Source: Vreelandella massiliensis
GTDB lineage: Bacteria > Pseudomonadota > Gammaproteobacteria > Pseudomonadales > Halomonadaceae
Reading direction: 5' to 3'
Length of the DNA: 64,000 nucleotides
Assembly: GCF_900155385.1 (NCBI RefSeq)
Contig: NZ_LT699745.1
Span: 481,713 to 545,712, forward strand
Part shown: positions 44,332 through 53,353 of the stretch, one piece after another
Position numbering within the stretch: the first letter of the stretch is position 1
How the letters are laid out: each line of letters begins with the position of its first letter
Position numbers and translations under genes: made by a program
The notes under the pieces: generated by a model
Told to the model about the DNA's origin: nothing
Database searches by the model: none
The model's input: only the letters and a program-made list of their open reading frames with translations

Positions 44332-45720
44332 ATGTCTCATCCCCCCGATCAACCCGCTCGCCCGTCACGGACGATTAACCAAGACCCTAACGCGATGCCG
44401 CCGCTCTCCAAGGCGGTACCGTTAGGGCTGCAGCACATCATGGCCATGTTCGCCGGCAACGTGACGCCGCCGATCATCATTGCCGGCGTCATCGGTGCCG
44501 GCACGGGCGAGCAGATTTTCCTTATTCAGGTGGCGCTGTTTGTCGCGGGTATCGCCACGCTGGTGCAAACCATCGGCGTAGGGCCAGTCGGCGCGCGCCT
44601 GCCCATTGTCCAGGGCACCAGCTTCGGCTTTCTGCCGGTGGCCCTGCCGCTGGCGGGATCTTTTGGGCTGGCGGCGGTACTCGGCGCATCGTTCATTGCG
44701 GGCTTGTTGCAGGTCGTTTTAGGCACGTTTCTGAAAAAGATTCGCCACTGGTTTTCGCCGGTGGTGACGGGGATCGTCGTGCTGCTGATCGGTATTACGT
44801 TAATGCCGGTAGGGATTAACTACGCCGCGGGCGGCGTGGGCGCCGATGATTTCGCCTCCCCCACCAATCTCGGGCTGGCGCTCTTTGTGCTGGTGGTCAC
44901 GATCGTGGTACACCAATTCGGGCGTGGCTTTCTAAAAGCGTCCTCCGTCCTCATAGGGCTGGTCAGCGGTTACCTGGTCGCGATTGCCATGGGCTTGGTG
45001 GACTTTTCCAGCGTCACCGACGCGGCCTGGTTTGCCTTTCCCAAGCCGTTGCAGTATGGCATGGAGTTTCATCTGACCGCGATCATCGGCATGACGTTGA
45101 TTATGTTTGTCGTCGGCCTGGAAACCATCGGCAATATTTCGGCGATCACAATGGGCGGCGCCGGGCGCCACGCCAAGGATCGCGAGCTATCGGGGGGCGT
45201 CATGGCGGATGGGGTGGCTACCTCCTTTGCCGCGCTATTCAATACCCTGCCCAATACCGCCTACGCGCAGAATGTCGGGCTCATTACCCTAACCGGGGTG
45301 GTCAGCCGCCACGTGGTCACCATTGGCGGCATCTTATTGATCTGCATGGGGCTATTTCCCAAGCTAGGCGGGTTAGTCGCCGCGATGCCACCGGCCGTAC
45401 TGGGCGGCGCGGGGGTCGTCATGTTTGGCATGATCGCCTCGGCAGGCTTGAAGATCATTCAGGAGTGCGAGCTGGACCAACGCGCCATGCTGATTATCGC
45501 CGTGGCCATGAGCTTGGGCATTGGCCTGCCCGCGGTCGAGGCCATCGCCGAGACCATGCCCGGCCAGGTGGGCTTGCTGTTGAAATCGGGTCTGGTGCCG
45601 GCGGCCTTGGCCGCACTTCTGCTTGATGCGGTACTGCCGGGCAAACCCAACCGCCGCGACCGGCTGGAACAAGAGCAGGCGGTGGAACAGGCAAAAGCAG
45701 AGGCGAAGGCCCAGGAGTGA
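44332..45720 (+). CDS. Xanthine/uric acid permease (NCS2)
   Basis: This is a nucleobase-ascorbate transporter (NCS2) in the inner membrane, 462 residues with about 14 helices. Motifs are GLQHIMAMFAGNVTPPIIIA, QGTSFGFLPVALPLAGSFGL, and the substrate-binding segment FVVGLETIGNISAITMG. The ending is rich in Glu and Lys. Members import xanthine, urate or uracil by proton symport. Among purine genes and behind a purine operator, xanthine or urate is the likely cargo; E. coli XanP, UacT and UraA are relatives, and they cannot be told apart here. Confidence 0.88.
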   Translation: MSHPPDQPARPSRTINQDPNAMPPLSKAVPLGLQHIMAMFAGNVTPPIIIAGVIGAGTGEQIFLIQVALFVAGIATLVQTIGVGPVGARLPIVQGTSFGFLPVALPLAGSFGLAAVLGASFIAGLLQVVLGTFLKKIRHWFSPVVTGIVVLLIGITLMPVGINYAAGGVGADDFASPTNLGLALFVLVVTIVVHQFGRGFLKASSVLIGLVSGYLVAIAMGLVDFSSVTDAAWFAFPKPLQYGMEFHLTAIIGMTLIMFVVGLETIGNISAITMGGAGRHAKDRELSGGVMADGVATSFAALFNTLPNTAYAQNVGLITLTGVVSRHVVTIGGILLICMGLFPKLGGLVAAMPPAVLGGAGVVMFGMIASAGLKIIQECELDQRAMLIIAVAMSLGIGLPAVEAIAETMPGQVGLLLKSGLVPAALAALLLDAVLPGKPNRRDRLEQEQAVEQAKAEAKAQE

Positions 45721-45726
45721 CGGCCA

Positions 45727-45755
45727 GCCTGGCGGTGATAGAGTCACCGCCAGGC
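45727..45755. terminator. Hairpin between convergent permease and guaD
   Basis: GCCTGGCGGTGA (45727-45738) pairs perfectly with TCACCGCCAGGC (45744-45755), loop of 5. No T-run, but its place between two convergent stops suits a transcription or mRNA end. Confidence 0.55.
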
Positions 45756-45768
45756 GTGGACGCGCTCG

Positions 45769-47130
45769 CTATGAATCGTCACGCCGGTGCTGGCAGCGGC
45801 CGTTGGCCCAGGTCTCATAGATGGCGCGGTCGTCGCCGAGCATCATCAGCGCAAACATGCGCTCAGCAAGCGTCTGACAGCGCGCCGTGCGCCGCGCGAG
45901 TAGCGGCGTCGCGGCCAGGTCCAGCACCACGAAATCCGCTTCCATCCCCTCGGCCAGCCGGCCGATATGGCCCGCGAGCGAAAGCGCCTGGGCGTTGCCC
46001 AGCGTCAGCGCGTAAAAGCCCTGCCAGGCGGTCAGCGCCTCGCCGCGCAGCTGGCCCACCTGGTAGGCGGCCTTGAGCGTTGCCAATCCCGAAAGGTCCG
46101 TCCCCGCGCCGATGTCGCTGGCCATACTCACGTTCATGCCGGCCTCCCGGGCGGCGCGGCGGTCGAACAGGCCGCTGCCGAGAAACATATTGGAGCTGGG
46201 GCAGAAGGCGATATTGGCACCGCGCTCGGCCAGGCGCGTGCGCATGCCATCATCCAGATGGATGCCGTGGGCAAAGGTGCTGCGCGGGCCGACCAGGCCG
46301 GACTGCTCGTAGACATGCAGATAGTCGCGGCTCTCCGGGAACAGTTCAGCCACCCAGGCGATCTCGCCGGTGTTCTCGGCCAGGTGGGTCTGCAACCACA
46401 GGCTCGGGTCGCTGCGCAAAAGCCCACCGGCGGCGTCGAGCTGCGCCCGGGTGGAGGTCGGGGCGAAGCGCGGCGTAACGCTATACCCCAGGCGGCCCTT
46501 GCCGTGCCAGTCGGCGATCAGGCGCTCGCTATCGCGGATACCACCAAGGGTGTCGTCGGTGAGCGCCTCGGGAGCGTGGCGATCCATCAGCACCTTGCCG
46601 GCGAGCATGCGAAGCTCGCGGCGCTGACTGGCGGCAAAGAAGGCGTCCATCGACCCCGGGTGGCTGGAGCCAAACACTTGCGCCGTGGTGGTGCCCACGC
46701 GCAAAAGCTCCTCAAGAAACGCCTCAGCCATTGTCTCGGCGTGCTCGCGCGAGGCGAAGCGGCACTCTTCAGGAAAGGTGTAATCGTTGAGCCAGTCGAG
46801 TAGCTGCCGCCCGAAGGAGGCCATGATCTCCAGCTGCACGTAGTGCACATGGCTATCGATAAAGCCGGGCATGATGAGCTTGCCGCGATGGTCGATGATC
46901 TCGATGCCGTCGGGCAGTTGCGCCGCGAGGTGCTCGAACTCCTCCACCGCGCGAATGTGGCCGTTTTCGAGCCACAGCGCACCGTCGGTTAAGTGGCGCA
47001 CGCTGCCCGGCAGCGGGGTATCGCCATCGCCGGGGTCGGCATCAAAACTTAGCAGTTCGGCGCGCAGCACAAAGGCGCCGCCGCGGGAGTCGGTAATAGC
47101 ATCAGTCGCGGTCATAGTGTCAGGTATCAT
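45769..47130 (-). CDS. guaD: Guanine deaminase
   Basis: GuaD turns guanine to xanthine and ammonia. It is a zinc amidohydrolase of 453 residues: MPGFIDSHVHYVQLEIMASF with the metal-binding HxH, LLDWLNDYTFPEECRFASRE typical of guanine deaminases, LQTHLAENTGEIAWV with the next His, FAHGIHLDDGM and ASDIGAGTDLSGL with the catalytic Asp. It is the last gene of xdhA-xdhB-xdhC-guaD. ATG 47130 overlaps xdhC; ATG 47115 is an alternative start. Confidence 0.94.
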   Translation of the reverse strand: MIPDTMTATDAITDSRGGAFVLRAELLSFDADPGDGDTPLPGSVRHLTDGALWLENGHIRAVEEFEHLAAQLPDGIEIIDHRGKLIMPGFIDSHVHYVQLEIMASFGRQLLDWLNDYTFPEECRFASREHAETMAEAFLEELLRVGTTTAQVFGSSHPGSMDAFFAASQRRELRMLAGKVLMDRHAPEALTDDTLGGIRDSERLIADWHGKGRLGYSVTPRFAPTSTRAQLDAAGGLLRSDPSLWLQTHLAENTGEIAWVAELFPESRDYLHVYEQSGLVGPRSTFAHGIHLDDGMRTRLAERGANIAFCPSSNMFLGSGLFDRRAAREAGMNVSMASDIGAGTDLSGLATLKAAYQVGQLRGEALTAWQGFYALTLGNAQALSLAGHIGRLAEGMEADFVVLDLAATPLLARRTARCQTLAERMFALMMLGDDRAIYETWANGRCQHRRDDS

Positions 47131-48022
47131 CAGGATGAACAGAAGGGGTGGAAAACAGCGGCTTTAGCGCCTCACGACTCAAGCCGCGCTGCTCACCGCG
47201 CACGGGAGTTGTCGCCAGCGGCAACAGCTCGGCGACGGTGGCGAGCGCAATGGCGTAGGGGGTTTTATCGCCGCCCTTGGTTTTATCAATGTTGCTTTTA
47301 TCAACGTTTGAGCCACTCGCCATCCCCAACGGGCAGCGCACCTTGGCCAGCGCTGCCTCGTCGTGGCCTTCGCGTGAAAGCCAGGCGCGAAAGCTCGCCC
47401 ACTTGCTCTGCGAGCCAATCAAACCGAGGGAGGCGCAATTGCCGCGCGCGAGCAGCGCGCTGACCAGCGCGCGATCTTCGCTATGGTCATGGGTCATCAC
47501 CAGCGCATGGGCGCCAGAAGGCAGCGTGGCAACGGCGCTTTTCACCTCAACCACAGCGTGGCAGCTTAAACGCGGCTGCTCGCCGGCCCAGCTGGGGAAA
47601 GCGCCCTCGCGGCTATCAAACCATAGCATGCGCCAGCCCAGCGGTGCGGCAAGCTGCACGACGTTGCGCCCGACATGGCCGGCGCCAAAGAGCGCCAGCG
47701 TCGTGCCGCTACCCGGAAAGACCTCAAGCAGTACGTTGACGAATCCGCCACAGCACTGGCCGCTACGCCCGCCGAGCGAAAACGCCTCCAGGGACATGCC
47801 TGCCTCGCCCGCGGCGAGCTTTTCCCGGGCGGCGGCGATGGTCTGCCACTCAAAGGTCCCGCCTCCTAGGGTATCGAACACGGCGTCCGCGGTGATCACC
47901 ATGCGCGCGCCCGGCTCCCGGGGCGTGGAGCCCGCGCTGGTCACTTGGGTGGCGAGCACATGGGGCAAGCCTTCGCGCTGCAGCCGGTGGAGCGCGGCGT
48001 GCCAGGTATCAGCGGCGTTCAA
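47120..48022 (-). CDS. xdhC: Xanthine dehydrogenase accessory protein XdhC
   Basis: XdhC binds molybdopterin and sulfurates it before insertion into XdhB. The 300-residue protein has ATQVTSAGSTPREPGARMVI, LGGGTFEWQTIAAAREKL, GGRSGQCCGGFVNVLLEVF and the Rossmann part LALFGAGHVGRNVVQLAA. The start is TTG 48022: GGAGG lies just before and TTGA overlaps the xdhB stop. Near the C-terminus SNVDKSNIDKTKGGDK replaces the usual short CPIG-PIG-KTPEEIA link, an odd DK-rich insert. Confidence 0.9.
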   Translation of the reverse strand: MNAADTWHAALHRLQREGLPHVLATQVTSAGSTPREPGARMVITADAVFDTLGGGTFEWQTIAAAREKLAAGEAGMSLEAFSLGGRSGQCCGGFVNVLLEVFPGSGTTLALFGAGHVGRNVVQLAAPLGWRMLWFDSREGAFPSWAGEQPRLSCHAVVEVKSAVATLPSGAHALVMTHDHSEDRALVSALLARGNCASLGLIGSQSKWASFRAWLSREGHDEAALAKVRCPLGMASGSNVDKSNIDKTKGGDKTPYAIALATVAELLPLATTPVRGEQRGLSREALKPLFSTPSVHPDDT

Positions 48023-50480
48023 GGTGCCTCCCGGGCACGCAGCGCTTCGGCGGCCAGCAGCACGCGCTCGGGGGTCGCCGGGGTATCCAGGCGCGGTGAG
48101 ATGCGGTACTCCTTGAGGCTTGCCAGGGCATCGCGCAGCGCCGACCACACCGAGATGGCCAGCATGAACGGCGGCTCGCCCACCGCTTTGGAGCGGTAGA
48201 TGCTCGCCATCGAGTTGGGGTGGCCCTCCATCAGCGCGACGTTAAACACCGGCGGCAGATCGCCAAAGGTGGGGATTTTATAGGTCGCGGGGCCGGTGGA
48301 CATAAGCTGCCCGGCGTCGTTCCACTTGAGCTCCTCGCTGGTCAGCCAACCCATGCCCTGGATAAAGCCGCCCTCGACCTGGCCGATATCGATGGCCGGG
48401 TTCAGTGAGTCGCCCACGTCGTGAAGGATATCCACGCGCGTCACCTGGTACTCGCCGCTTAAGGTATCGACGCTGACCTCCGAGACCGCCGCACCGAAAG
48501 CGTAGTAGTAGAACGGATTGCCCTGGCCAACGCTGCGATCGTAGTGGATCAGCGGCGTGGCGTAGAAGCCCTTCTCCGAGAGCGAAACGCGGCCAAAGTA
48601 GGCCGTCTGAATCAGCTCACCCCACGGGATGCGCTGCTCGCTCTCACCCCAACCGGCGATCAGATGGCCCGCTTCCAAGCGCATAGCGTCAACGTCCGCA
48701 GCGTAATGTTCGGCGGCGAAATCAAAAAGGCGCGCCTTGAGCTTCACGCAGGCATCGCGCGCTGCTTGGCCGTTCAAGTCCGCCCCACTAGAGGCGGCGG
48801 TGGGCGAGGTATTGGGCACCTTATCGGTACGCGTGGCGCTAATGCGCACCGCGCTGAGGTCAAGGCCCAGCTCGCGGGCCACCACCTGGATGATTTTGGT
48901 GTGCAGCCCCTGCCCCATTTCGGTGCCGCCGTGGTTGATCATCACGCTGCCGTCGGTGTAAACGTGCAGCAGAGCGCCGGCTTGATTGAGGTGCTTGGCG
49001 GTGAACGAGATACCAAACTTCACCGGCGTCAGTGCCAGGCCCTTTTTAATCACGCGGCTTTGCGCGTTGAAAGCGCTGATCGCCTCACGGCGTGCCCAGT
49101 AGTCGCTGCTGGTTTCCAACTGCTCGACCAGCGTATGCAGCAGATCGGTCTGATCCACCGACTGGCCATAGTGGGTGATATTGCGCTGGCTGATACGGTT
49201 TTGGCGTTGCGTCGGCGAGGCATCTTTGCGGTAGAGGTTGCGCTTGCGCACCGTGAGCGGGTCTTCGCCCAGACGCCTGGCAATATCATCCATCGCCGCT
49301 TCGATCGCCATCATGCCCTGCGGGCCGCCGAAGCCACGAAAGGCGGTATTCGAGGCGGTATGGGTGCGCGCGCGATGGCCCGTCACCCGCGCCGCGCCCA
49401 GCGAGTAGGCGTTATCGCTGTGGAACATGGCACGGTCAACGATGGCGTCGGAAAGATCCGGCGAGTAGCCGCAATCGCCGATCACGGTGATCTCGCCGCC
49501 CTGAATCACGCCGCTGTCATCCACGCCCAGCCGGTAGCGGTTGTGGAAGGGGTGGCGCTTGCCGGTGGCGCGCATATCCTCGCTACGCGGCAGGCGCACG
49601 CGCGCAGCGCGACCGGTGCGGCGGCAGACCAGAAGCCGCCGCCCATGCGGCGCACCTCCACGGTGACCGCGTGCAGCGGGATGCCCAGCACTTCGGCGAC
49701 GAGCTTCTGGGTCTCGCTGGGGTGCTGGTTGGAGGTGTGAACCACCACGCCTTCGTCCTCGGTGGGCGTGACCAGGCAGGCCTGACCTTCCAGATAGAAG
49801 TGCTCCTGGCCGCCGACAAACTGCTCGCCTTCGATCACATGCGCGGCATCGGTCAGCGCCTGCTCCCAGTCGCCGCGCTGCTGCACATGGGTAGGGCGCA
49901 CCAATTCGCCGCGCTCGGTGGCGGCCACCGGGTCGAGGCTGGGTGCCTGGGCATCCACCTTGACCATGCCGGCGTCGAAAGCGGCCTTGACGGCCTCGCG
50001 TGCGGCGCGCTGGCTCTCGGCGGCCACGGCAAACAGCACCTGCCCGGCGTAGCTGATCTCGGACTCAACGAAAATCGGGTCGCCGGGAAATACCGGGCCG
50101 ATATCGGTGTGCCCCGGCACGTCATCAACGCCGACGGCATCGACCACGCCGGGCAGCAAGCGAATGCGGGCCAGATCCAGCTCCGTGAGCCGGCCGTGGG
50201 CGACTTTCGAGAGCCCCAGGGCAATATGTAGCGTATCGGCCGGCGCCTTGAGATCATCGATATAGGCGGCGCGGCCGGTAACGTGCTTCACCGCGCTCTC
50301 GTGAGCCTGCGCATGTTGCTGTGAAGGCTGTTGAACGTGGCGCAGCGGCGCGTTATGGACGGTATCCCGCGCCAGCGGACCATCGCCCTTGATGCGCCCC
50401 TTCTGCTCTTCGCGGGCGGCGGCGGAGTCGGCGCTCACATCGGGGCCGCGCTCTTGGTTTAGCTTAGTGAGCGTACGCAT
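48019..50480 (-). pseudogene. xdhB: Xanthine dehydrogenase molybdenum subunit, broken by an out-of-frame deletion
   Basis: XdhB carries the molybdenum cofactor that oxidises xanthine to urate. The first part from ATG 50480 reads well (VGGQEHFYLEGQACLVTPTE, TSNQHPSETQKLVAEVLG) to VEVRRMGGGF near 49640. The family then has GGKETQ and about 16 more residues before HTGRP-RLPRSEDM. Here GGGF is followed by WSAAAPVALRACAC in the wrong frame, and the correct text RRTGRAARVRLPRSEDMRAT continues in another frame to the stop at 48019. About 46 bases seem lost. The missing part is in the cofactor pocket, so activity should be lost unless this is an assembly fault. The rest (RGFGGPQGMMAIEAAMDDIA, GTEMGQGLHTK) is intact. 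Confidence 0.85.
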
Positions 50481-51936
50481 TGAGCATGACCTCCTCGGCT
50501 GAGTCGCAGTCGACCACCACGCGGCGCAGGCGTTCGAGTAAATTAGCGGCGGCCAGGCGGCGATAATCGGCGCTGCCGCGCACGTCGCTCATGGGCGTGA
50601 ACGCCTCCAGCAGCGCCGAGCGGGCCGCGGTGAAAGTCGCCTCCGTGGGAGGCTGCCCTTCCAGGGCGGACTCGGCGATATAAGCACGCTTAGGGATGGC
50701 CGCCATGCCGCCGAAGGCCAGACGCACCTCGCGTAACACGCCGCCCTCTAGGCGCCAGTGAAAGGCCCCCAAAAGCGCGGAGATATCGTCCTCGCGGCGC
50801 TTAGAAATTTTCCATACCTTGAGCACATGCTCGGGTTTCGGCGCGGGCAAAAAGATCGCTCGAATCACCTCGCCTTCGCCCAGGGCGGTTTTCTTGTAAT
50901 CGAGGAAGAAGTCGTCCAACGCCAGCTCGCGCTCGCCCTCGGGGCCGGCCAGCAACAGCCGTGCCTCAAGCGCAAGCAGCACCGGCGGGGTGTCGCCGAT
51001 CGGCGAGGCGTTGGCGACATTGCCCCCAAGCGTGCCGCGGTTGCGGATCTGCGCCGAGCCCAAGCGGTGGAGCAGGTGGGCAAACGCAGGGAAGTGCTCA
51101 TCCAAAAGCGGCGTCAAACGCGTGTAGGTCACCGCCGCGCCAACCCACCAGCCTTCGCGCCCATCGTCGAGCGTGGCGGCCTCGATACGGGACAGCTCAT
51201 CAACGCGGGTAACGTCGATCACGTGCTCATAGCGCGCCAGGTTCTGGGTGACATCCAGCCACAGATCGGTGCCCCCGGCCACCAAGGGGGCGTCAGGGTG
51301 GCGCTTGCGCGCGGTGAGCAGCGCGGCCAAGGTAGTGGGCTGAAGAAAGCGTTCGTCAGGTGGTGTACTATCTGCTTCCCCTGCATCCGTCTGCACCGCA
51401 CTTGCCATCGCAGGCGCCTCAAACCACCACGCCTCGCGCGGCGCCGGATGCTCGCCCATGGTAAGGGCGGCGTCGCGGATTGGCCGGTAGCCGGTGCAGC
51501 GGCATAGGTTGCCGCCGAGCGCGGCTTCCAGGCGCTCGGGTGTAAGCGGCGCGGGGGTCTCGGACTGCGCCTCGTGGAGGGTGAACAGCGACATCACAAT
51601 CCCCGGCGTACAGAAGCCACACTGGCTACCGTGGCAGGCCACCATCGCCGCCTGTGCCGGATGCAGGCTATCGCCGTCGGCGAGCCCTTCGACCGTCACC
51701 AGATGGCGGCCTTGCAGTTGATGGGCGGGCATGATGCAGGCGTTGGCACTATGGTAGTGCATTTTTCCCGCCTCATCGGCTTCACCGACCGCGACGGTGC
51801 AAGCACCGCAGTCGCCGGAGGCGCAGCCCTCCTTGGTGCCCGTCTGGCCGAGCGTGTCGCGCAAGAGTTCGAGCACGCTGGTATCGGGCGTGGCCGCCAC
51901 ACTGCGCGGCTGGCCGTTAAGCAGGAAGTCGATCAT
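50464..51936 (-). CDS. xdhA: Xanthine dehydrogenase FeS/FAD subunit
   Basis: XdhA passes electrons from the molybdenum subunit through two 2Fe-2S clusters and FAD to NAD. In 490 residues: ferredoxin fold with EGCASGDCGACTVAVG (first cluster, about residues 37-52), second cluster HGSQCGFCTPGIVMS and GGNLCRCTGYRPI, then the FAD-binding part (LVAGGTDLWLDVTQNLARYE, GSAQIRNRGTLGGNVANASP). It is complete, unlike XdhB, and is the first gene of the operon. A RutR-type box and a sigma-54 site precede it. Confidence 0.95.
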   Translation of the reverse strand: MIDFLLNGQPRSVAATPDTSVLELLRDTLGQTGTKEGCASGDCGACTVAVGEADEAGKMHYHSANACIMPAHQLQGRHLVTVEGLADGDSLHPAQAAMVACHGSQCGFCTPGIVMSLFTLHEAQSETPAPLTPERLEAALGGNLCRCTGYRPIRDAALTMGEHPAPREAWWFEAPAMASAVQTDAGEADSTPPDERFLQPTTLAALLTARKRHPDAPLVAGGTDLWLDVTQNLARYEHVIDVTRVDELSRIEAATLDDGREGWWVGAAVTYTRLTPLLDEHFPAFAHLLHRLGSAQIRNRGTLGGNVANASPIGDTPPVLLALEARLLLAGPEGERELALDDFFLDYKKTALGEGEVIRAIFLPAPKPEHVLKVWKISKRREDDISALLGAFHWRLEGGVLREVRLAFGGMAAIPKRAYIAESALEGQPPTEATFTAARSALLEAFTPMSDVRGSADYRRLAAANLLERLRRVVVDCDSAEEVMLNAYAH

Positions 51937-51952
51937 GGCATTAACTCACATG

Positions 51953-51968
51953 TTGACCAAATGGTCAG
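51953..51968. promoter_or_regulatory. RutR-type operator between xdhA and rutR
   Basis: TTGACCAAATGGTCAG matches the E. coli RutR consensus TTGACCA-N2-TGGTCAA at 13 of 14 fixed bases. It lies 17 bases upstream of the xdhA ATG and 69 bases upstream of the divergent regulator gene. Confidence 0.75.
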
Positions 51969-52003
51969 GAAGATACCCAAGCATGGGTCAGTCCGTATGA
52001 CAA

Positions 52004-52019
52004 TGCAAGTCGCGGGCCA
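52004..52019 (-). promoter_or_regulatory. Sigma-54 promoter of the xdh operon
   Basis: The minus strand reads TGGCCCGCGACTTGCA: TGGC and TTGCA are intact and the GG-N10-GC spacing is exact. RNA would begin near 51993; the RutR box then lies in the leader. Confidence 0.65.
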
Positions 52020-52036
52020 CCATTTCAGGAGCCGGT

Positions 52037-52696
52037 ATGACGCAACCCCCTTTGGCCGCTAAGGCGCCTGCGAAACGTAACGAGGCCACACGGGCGCGCA
52101 ACGAGCACATAATCCTCGCCGCCGCCGAGCCCATTTTTGCCCGCCACGGCTATCGCGGCGCGAGCGTGCAGGCGATCGCCGAGGCGGCGGGGCTACCCAA
52201 ATCCAACGTGCTCTACTACATGGGCAGCAAGAAAGCGCTCTATGTGCGCCTGCTGGCGCGGATGATGCAGCGCTGGAACGCACTGCTTGATGACATTTCG
52301 GTGGAGGATAACCCCGCGGACGTGATCACGGCGTTCATTCGCCGCAAGATGCAGCTCTCGCTTCGCCACCCTGAGGGGTCACGGCTCTTTGCCGCGGAGA
52401 TTCTCGGCGGCGCGCCCTTTCTACAGGAGTATCTGCGCGGGGAGCTGCGCGACTGGGTCGAGAGCCGCGCGCGGATCTTCGAGCAGTGGGCCGAACGCGG
52501 CCTGATGGACCCGGTGAATCCGGTCTGGCTGATTTTTCTGATCTGGTCATCGACCCAGCACTACGCCGACTTTGAAGCCCAGGTGCTCGGCATCACCGGC
52601 AAAGCCACCCTCAGCGACGACGATATCGAAGAGATCACCGCCTTTCTTACCCGCATCGTACTGAAAGGCTGCGGAGTGCGGGAGAAAACAATATAA
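52037..52696 (+). CDS. rutR: TetR-family regulator, RutR-like
   Basis: This regulator has 219 residues. The TetR helix-turn-helix is IILAAAEPIFARHGYRGASV and IAEAAGLPKSNVLYYMGSKK (about residues 25-70), where PKSNVLYY is RutR-like; the rest is the RutR-type ligand domain (FIRRKMQLSLRHPEGSRLFA, FLIWSSTQHYADFEAQV with the Trp-Ser and Gln seen in pyrimidine binding). E. coli RutR senses uracil or thymine and acts on pyrimidine and purine genes. The near-perfect RutR box upstream supports the name. AGGAG precedes the ATG. Confidence 0.85.
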   Translation: MTQPPLAAKAPAKRNEATRARNEHIILAAAEPIFARHGYRGASVQAIAEAAGLPKSNVLYYMGSKKALYVRLLARMMQRWNALLDDISVEDNPADVITAFIRRKMQLSLRHPEGSRLFAAEILGGAPFLQEYLRGELRDWVESRARIFEQWAERGLMDPVNPVWLIFLIWSSTQHYADFEAQVLGITGKATLSDDDIEEITAFLTRIVLKGCGVREKTI

Positions 52697-52721
52697 GGAG
52701 CCAGTGTTTTGCCGCCCCCCG

Positions 52722-52750
52722 GTGACTATGCTGTAATACATTGTAGTCAC
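52722..52750. promoter_or_regulatory. Operator and promoter region of the toxin-antitoxin pair
   Basis: GTGACTA (52722-52728) and TAGTCAC (52744-52750) are inverted repeats with a 15-base spacer. A -10-like TGTAAT (52732-52737) with TTGCCG (52709-52714) 17 bases upstream lies within. The site suits autorepression by the antitoxin. Confidence 0.5.
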
Positions 52751-52769
52751 CAACCTTGAGGGTACCATT

Positions 52770-53042
52770 ATGGGCGTCACTACCGTTCGCCTTCAGGCAG
52801 ATGTCGAACAGCACCTGGAAGCCATCGCCGGCAGGCTCCATCGGAGCAAAGGCTGGGTGATCAACCAGGCACTATCGGAATACATAAAAAAACAAGAACG
52901 TGAACAAGCGCGCTGGCAGCAAACGCTAGTGGCAATGGAGTCGGCTGCTCAAGGAAAGGTGGTTGATGCTAGCAAGGTTCATAACTGGCTCAACAGCTGG
53001 GGAAGCGAAAACGAGCAGGACACACCGAGGTCAGGTAAGTGA
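52770..53042 (+). CDS. Ribbon-helix-helix antitoxin
   Basis: This 90-residue protein opens with a CopG-type ribbon-helix-helix: TTVRLQADVEQHLEAIAGRL and SKGWVINQALSEYIKKQERE. The C-terminal half (RWQQTLVAMESAAQGKVVDA, then VHNWLNSWGSE) is the toxin-binding tail typical of ParD/RelB-like antitoxins. GAGGG precedes the ATG. Its end overlaps the toxin start by 4 bases. Confidence 0.9.
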   Translation: MGVTTVRLQADVEQHLEAIAGRLHRSKGWVINQALSEYIKKQEREQARWQQTLVAMESAAQGKVVDASKVHNWLNSWGSENEQDTPRSGK

Positions 53043-53320
53043 AACTGGTTTACACGGATGAAGCCATTGCTGATTTGCACCGCCTACGGGAATTCATCGC
53101 GACTCACAACCCCACTGCCGCCAGCAGGATAGCCACGGAGCTGGTGGGTAAAATCGCACTGCTACCCGACTTCCCCAAAATGGGGGCGCCGGTTGAAATG
53201 GCGCCGGTGCCCGATTCCGTTCGCGACATGGTTTTTGGCCAGTACGTTATCCGCTATTCGGTGCATGCCAGTGCCATTATTGTTCTCCGAGTATGGCATG
53301 AACTCGAAAGCGGACGATAA
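53039..53320 (+). CDS. ParE/RelE-type toxin
   Basis: This 93-residue protein has the RelE/ParE fold: KLVYTDEAIADLHRLREFIA, then SRIATELVGKIALLPDFPKM and VIRYSVHASAIIVLRVWHEL at the end. ParE members act on gyrase and RelE members cut mRNA; the sequence (RLREFIA and the LRVWHELE end) is nearer to ParE, so gyrase is the likelier target, with limited certainty. The start GTG overlaps the antitoxin stop (GTGA). Confidence 0.88.
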   Translation: MKLVYTDEAIADLHRLREFIATHNPTAASRIATELVGKIALLPDFPKMGAPVEMAPVPDSVRDMVFGQYVIRYSVHASAIIVLRVWHELESGR

Positions 53321-53353
53321 AGCACCTGGCCACAAGAGCCCTACCACTATCTA

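Noticed and set aside
46073..46803. Plus-strand frames opposite guaD
   Set aside because: Antisense to the metal-binding motifs of guanine deaminase; no ribosome site.
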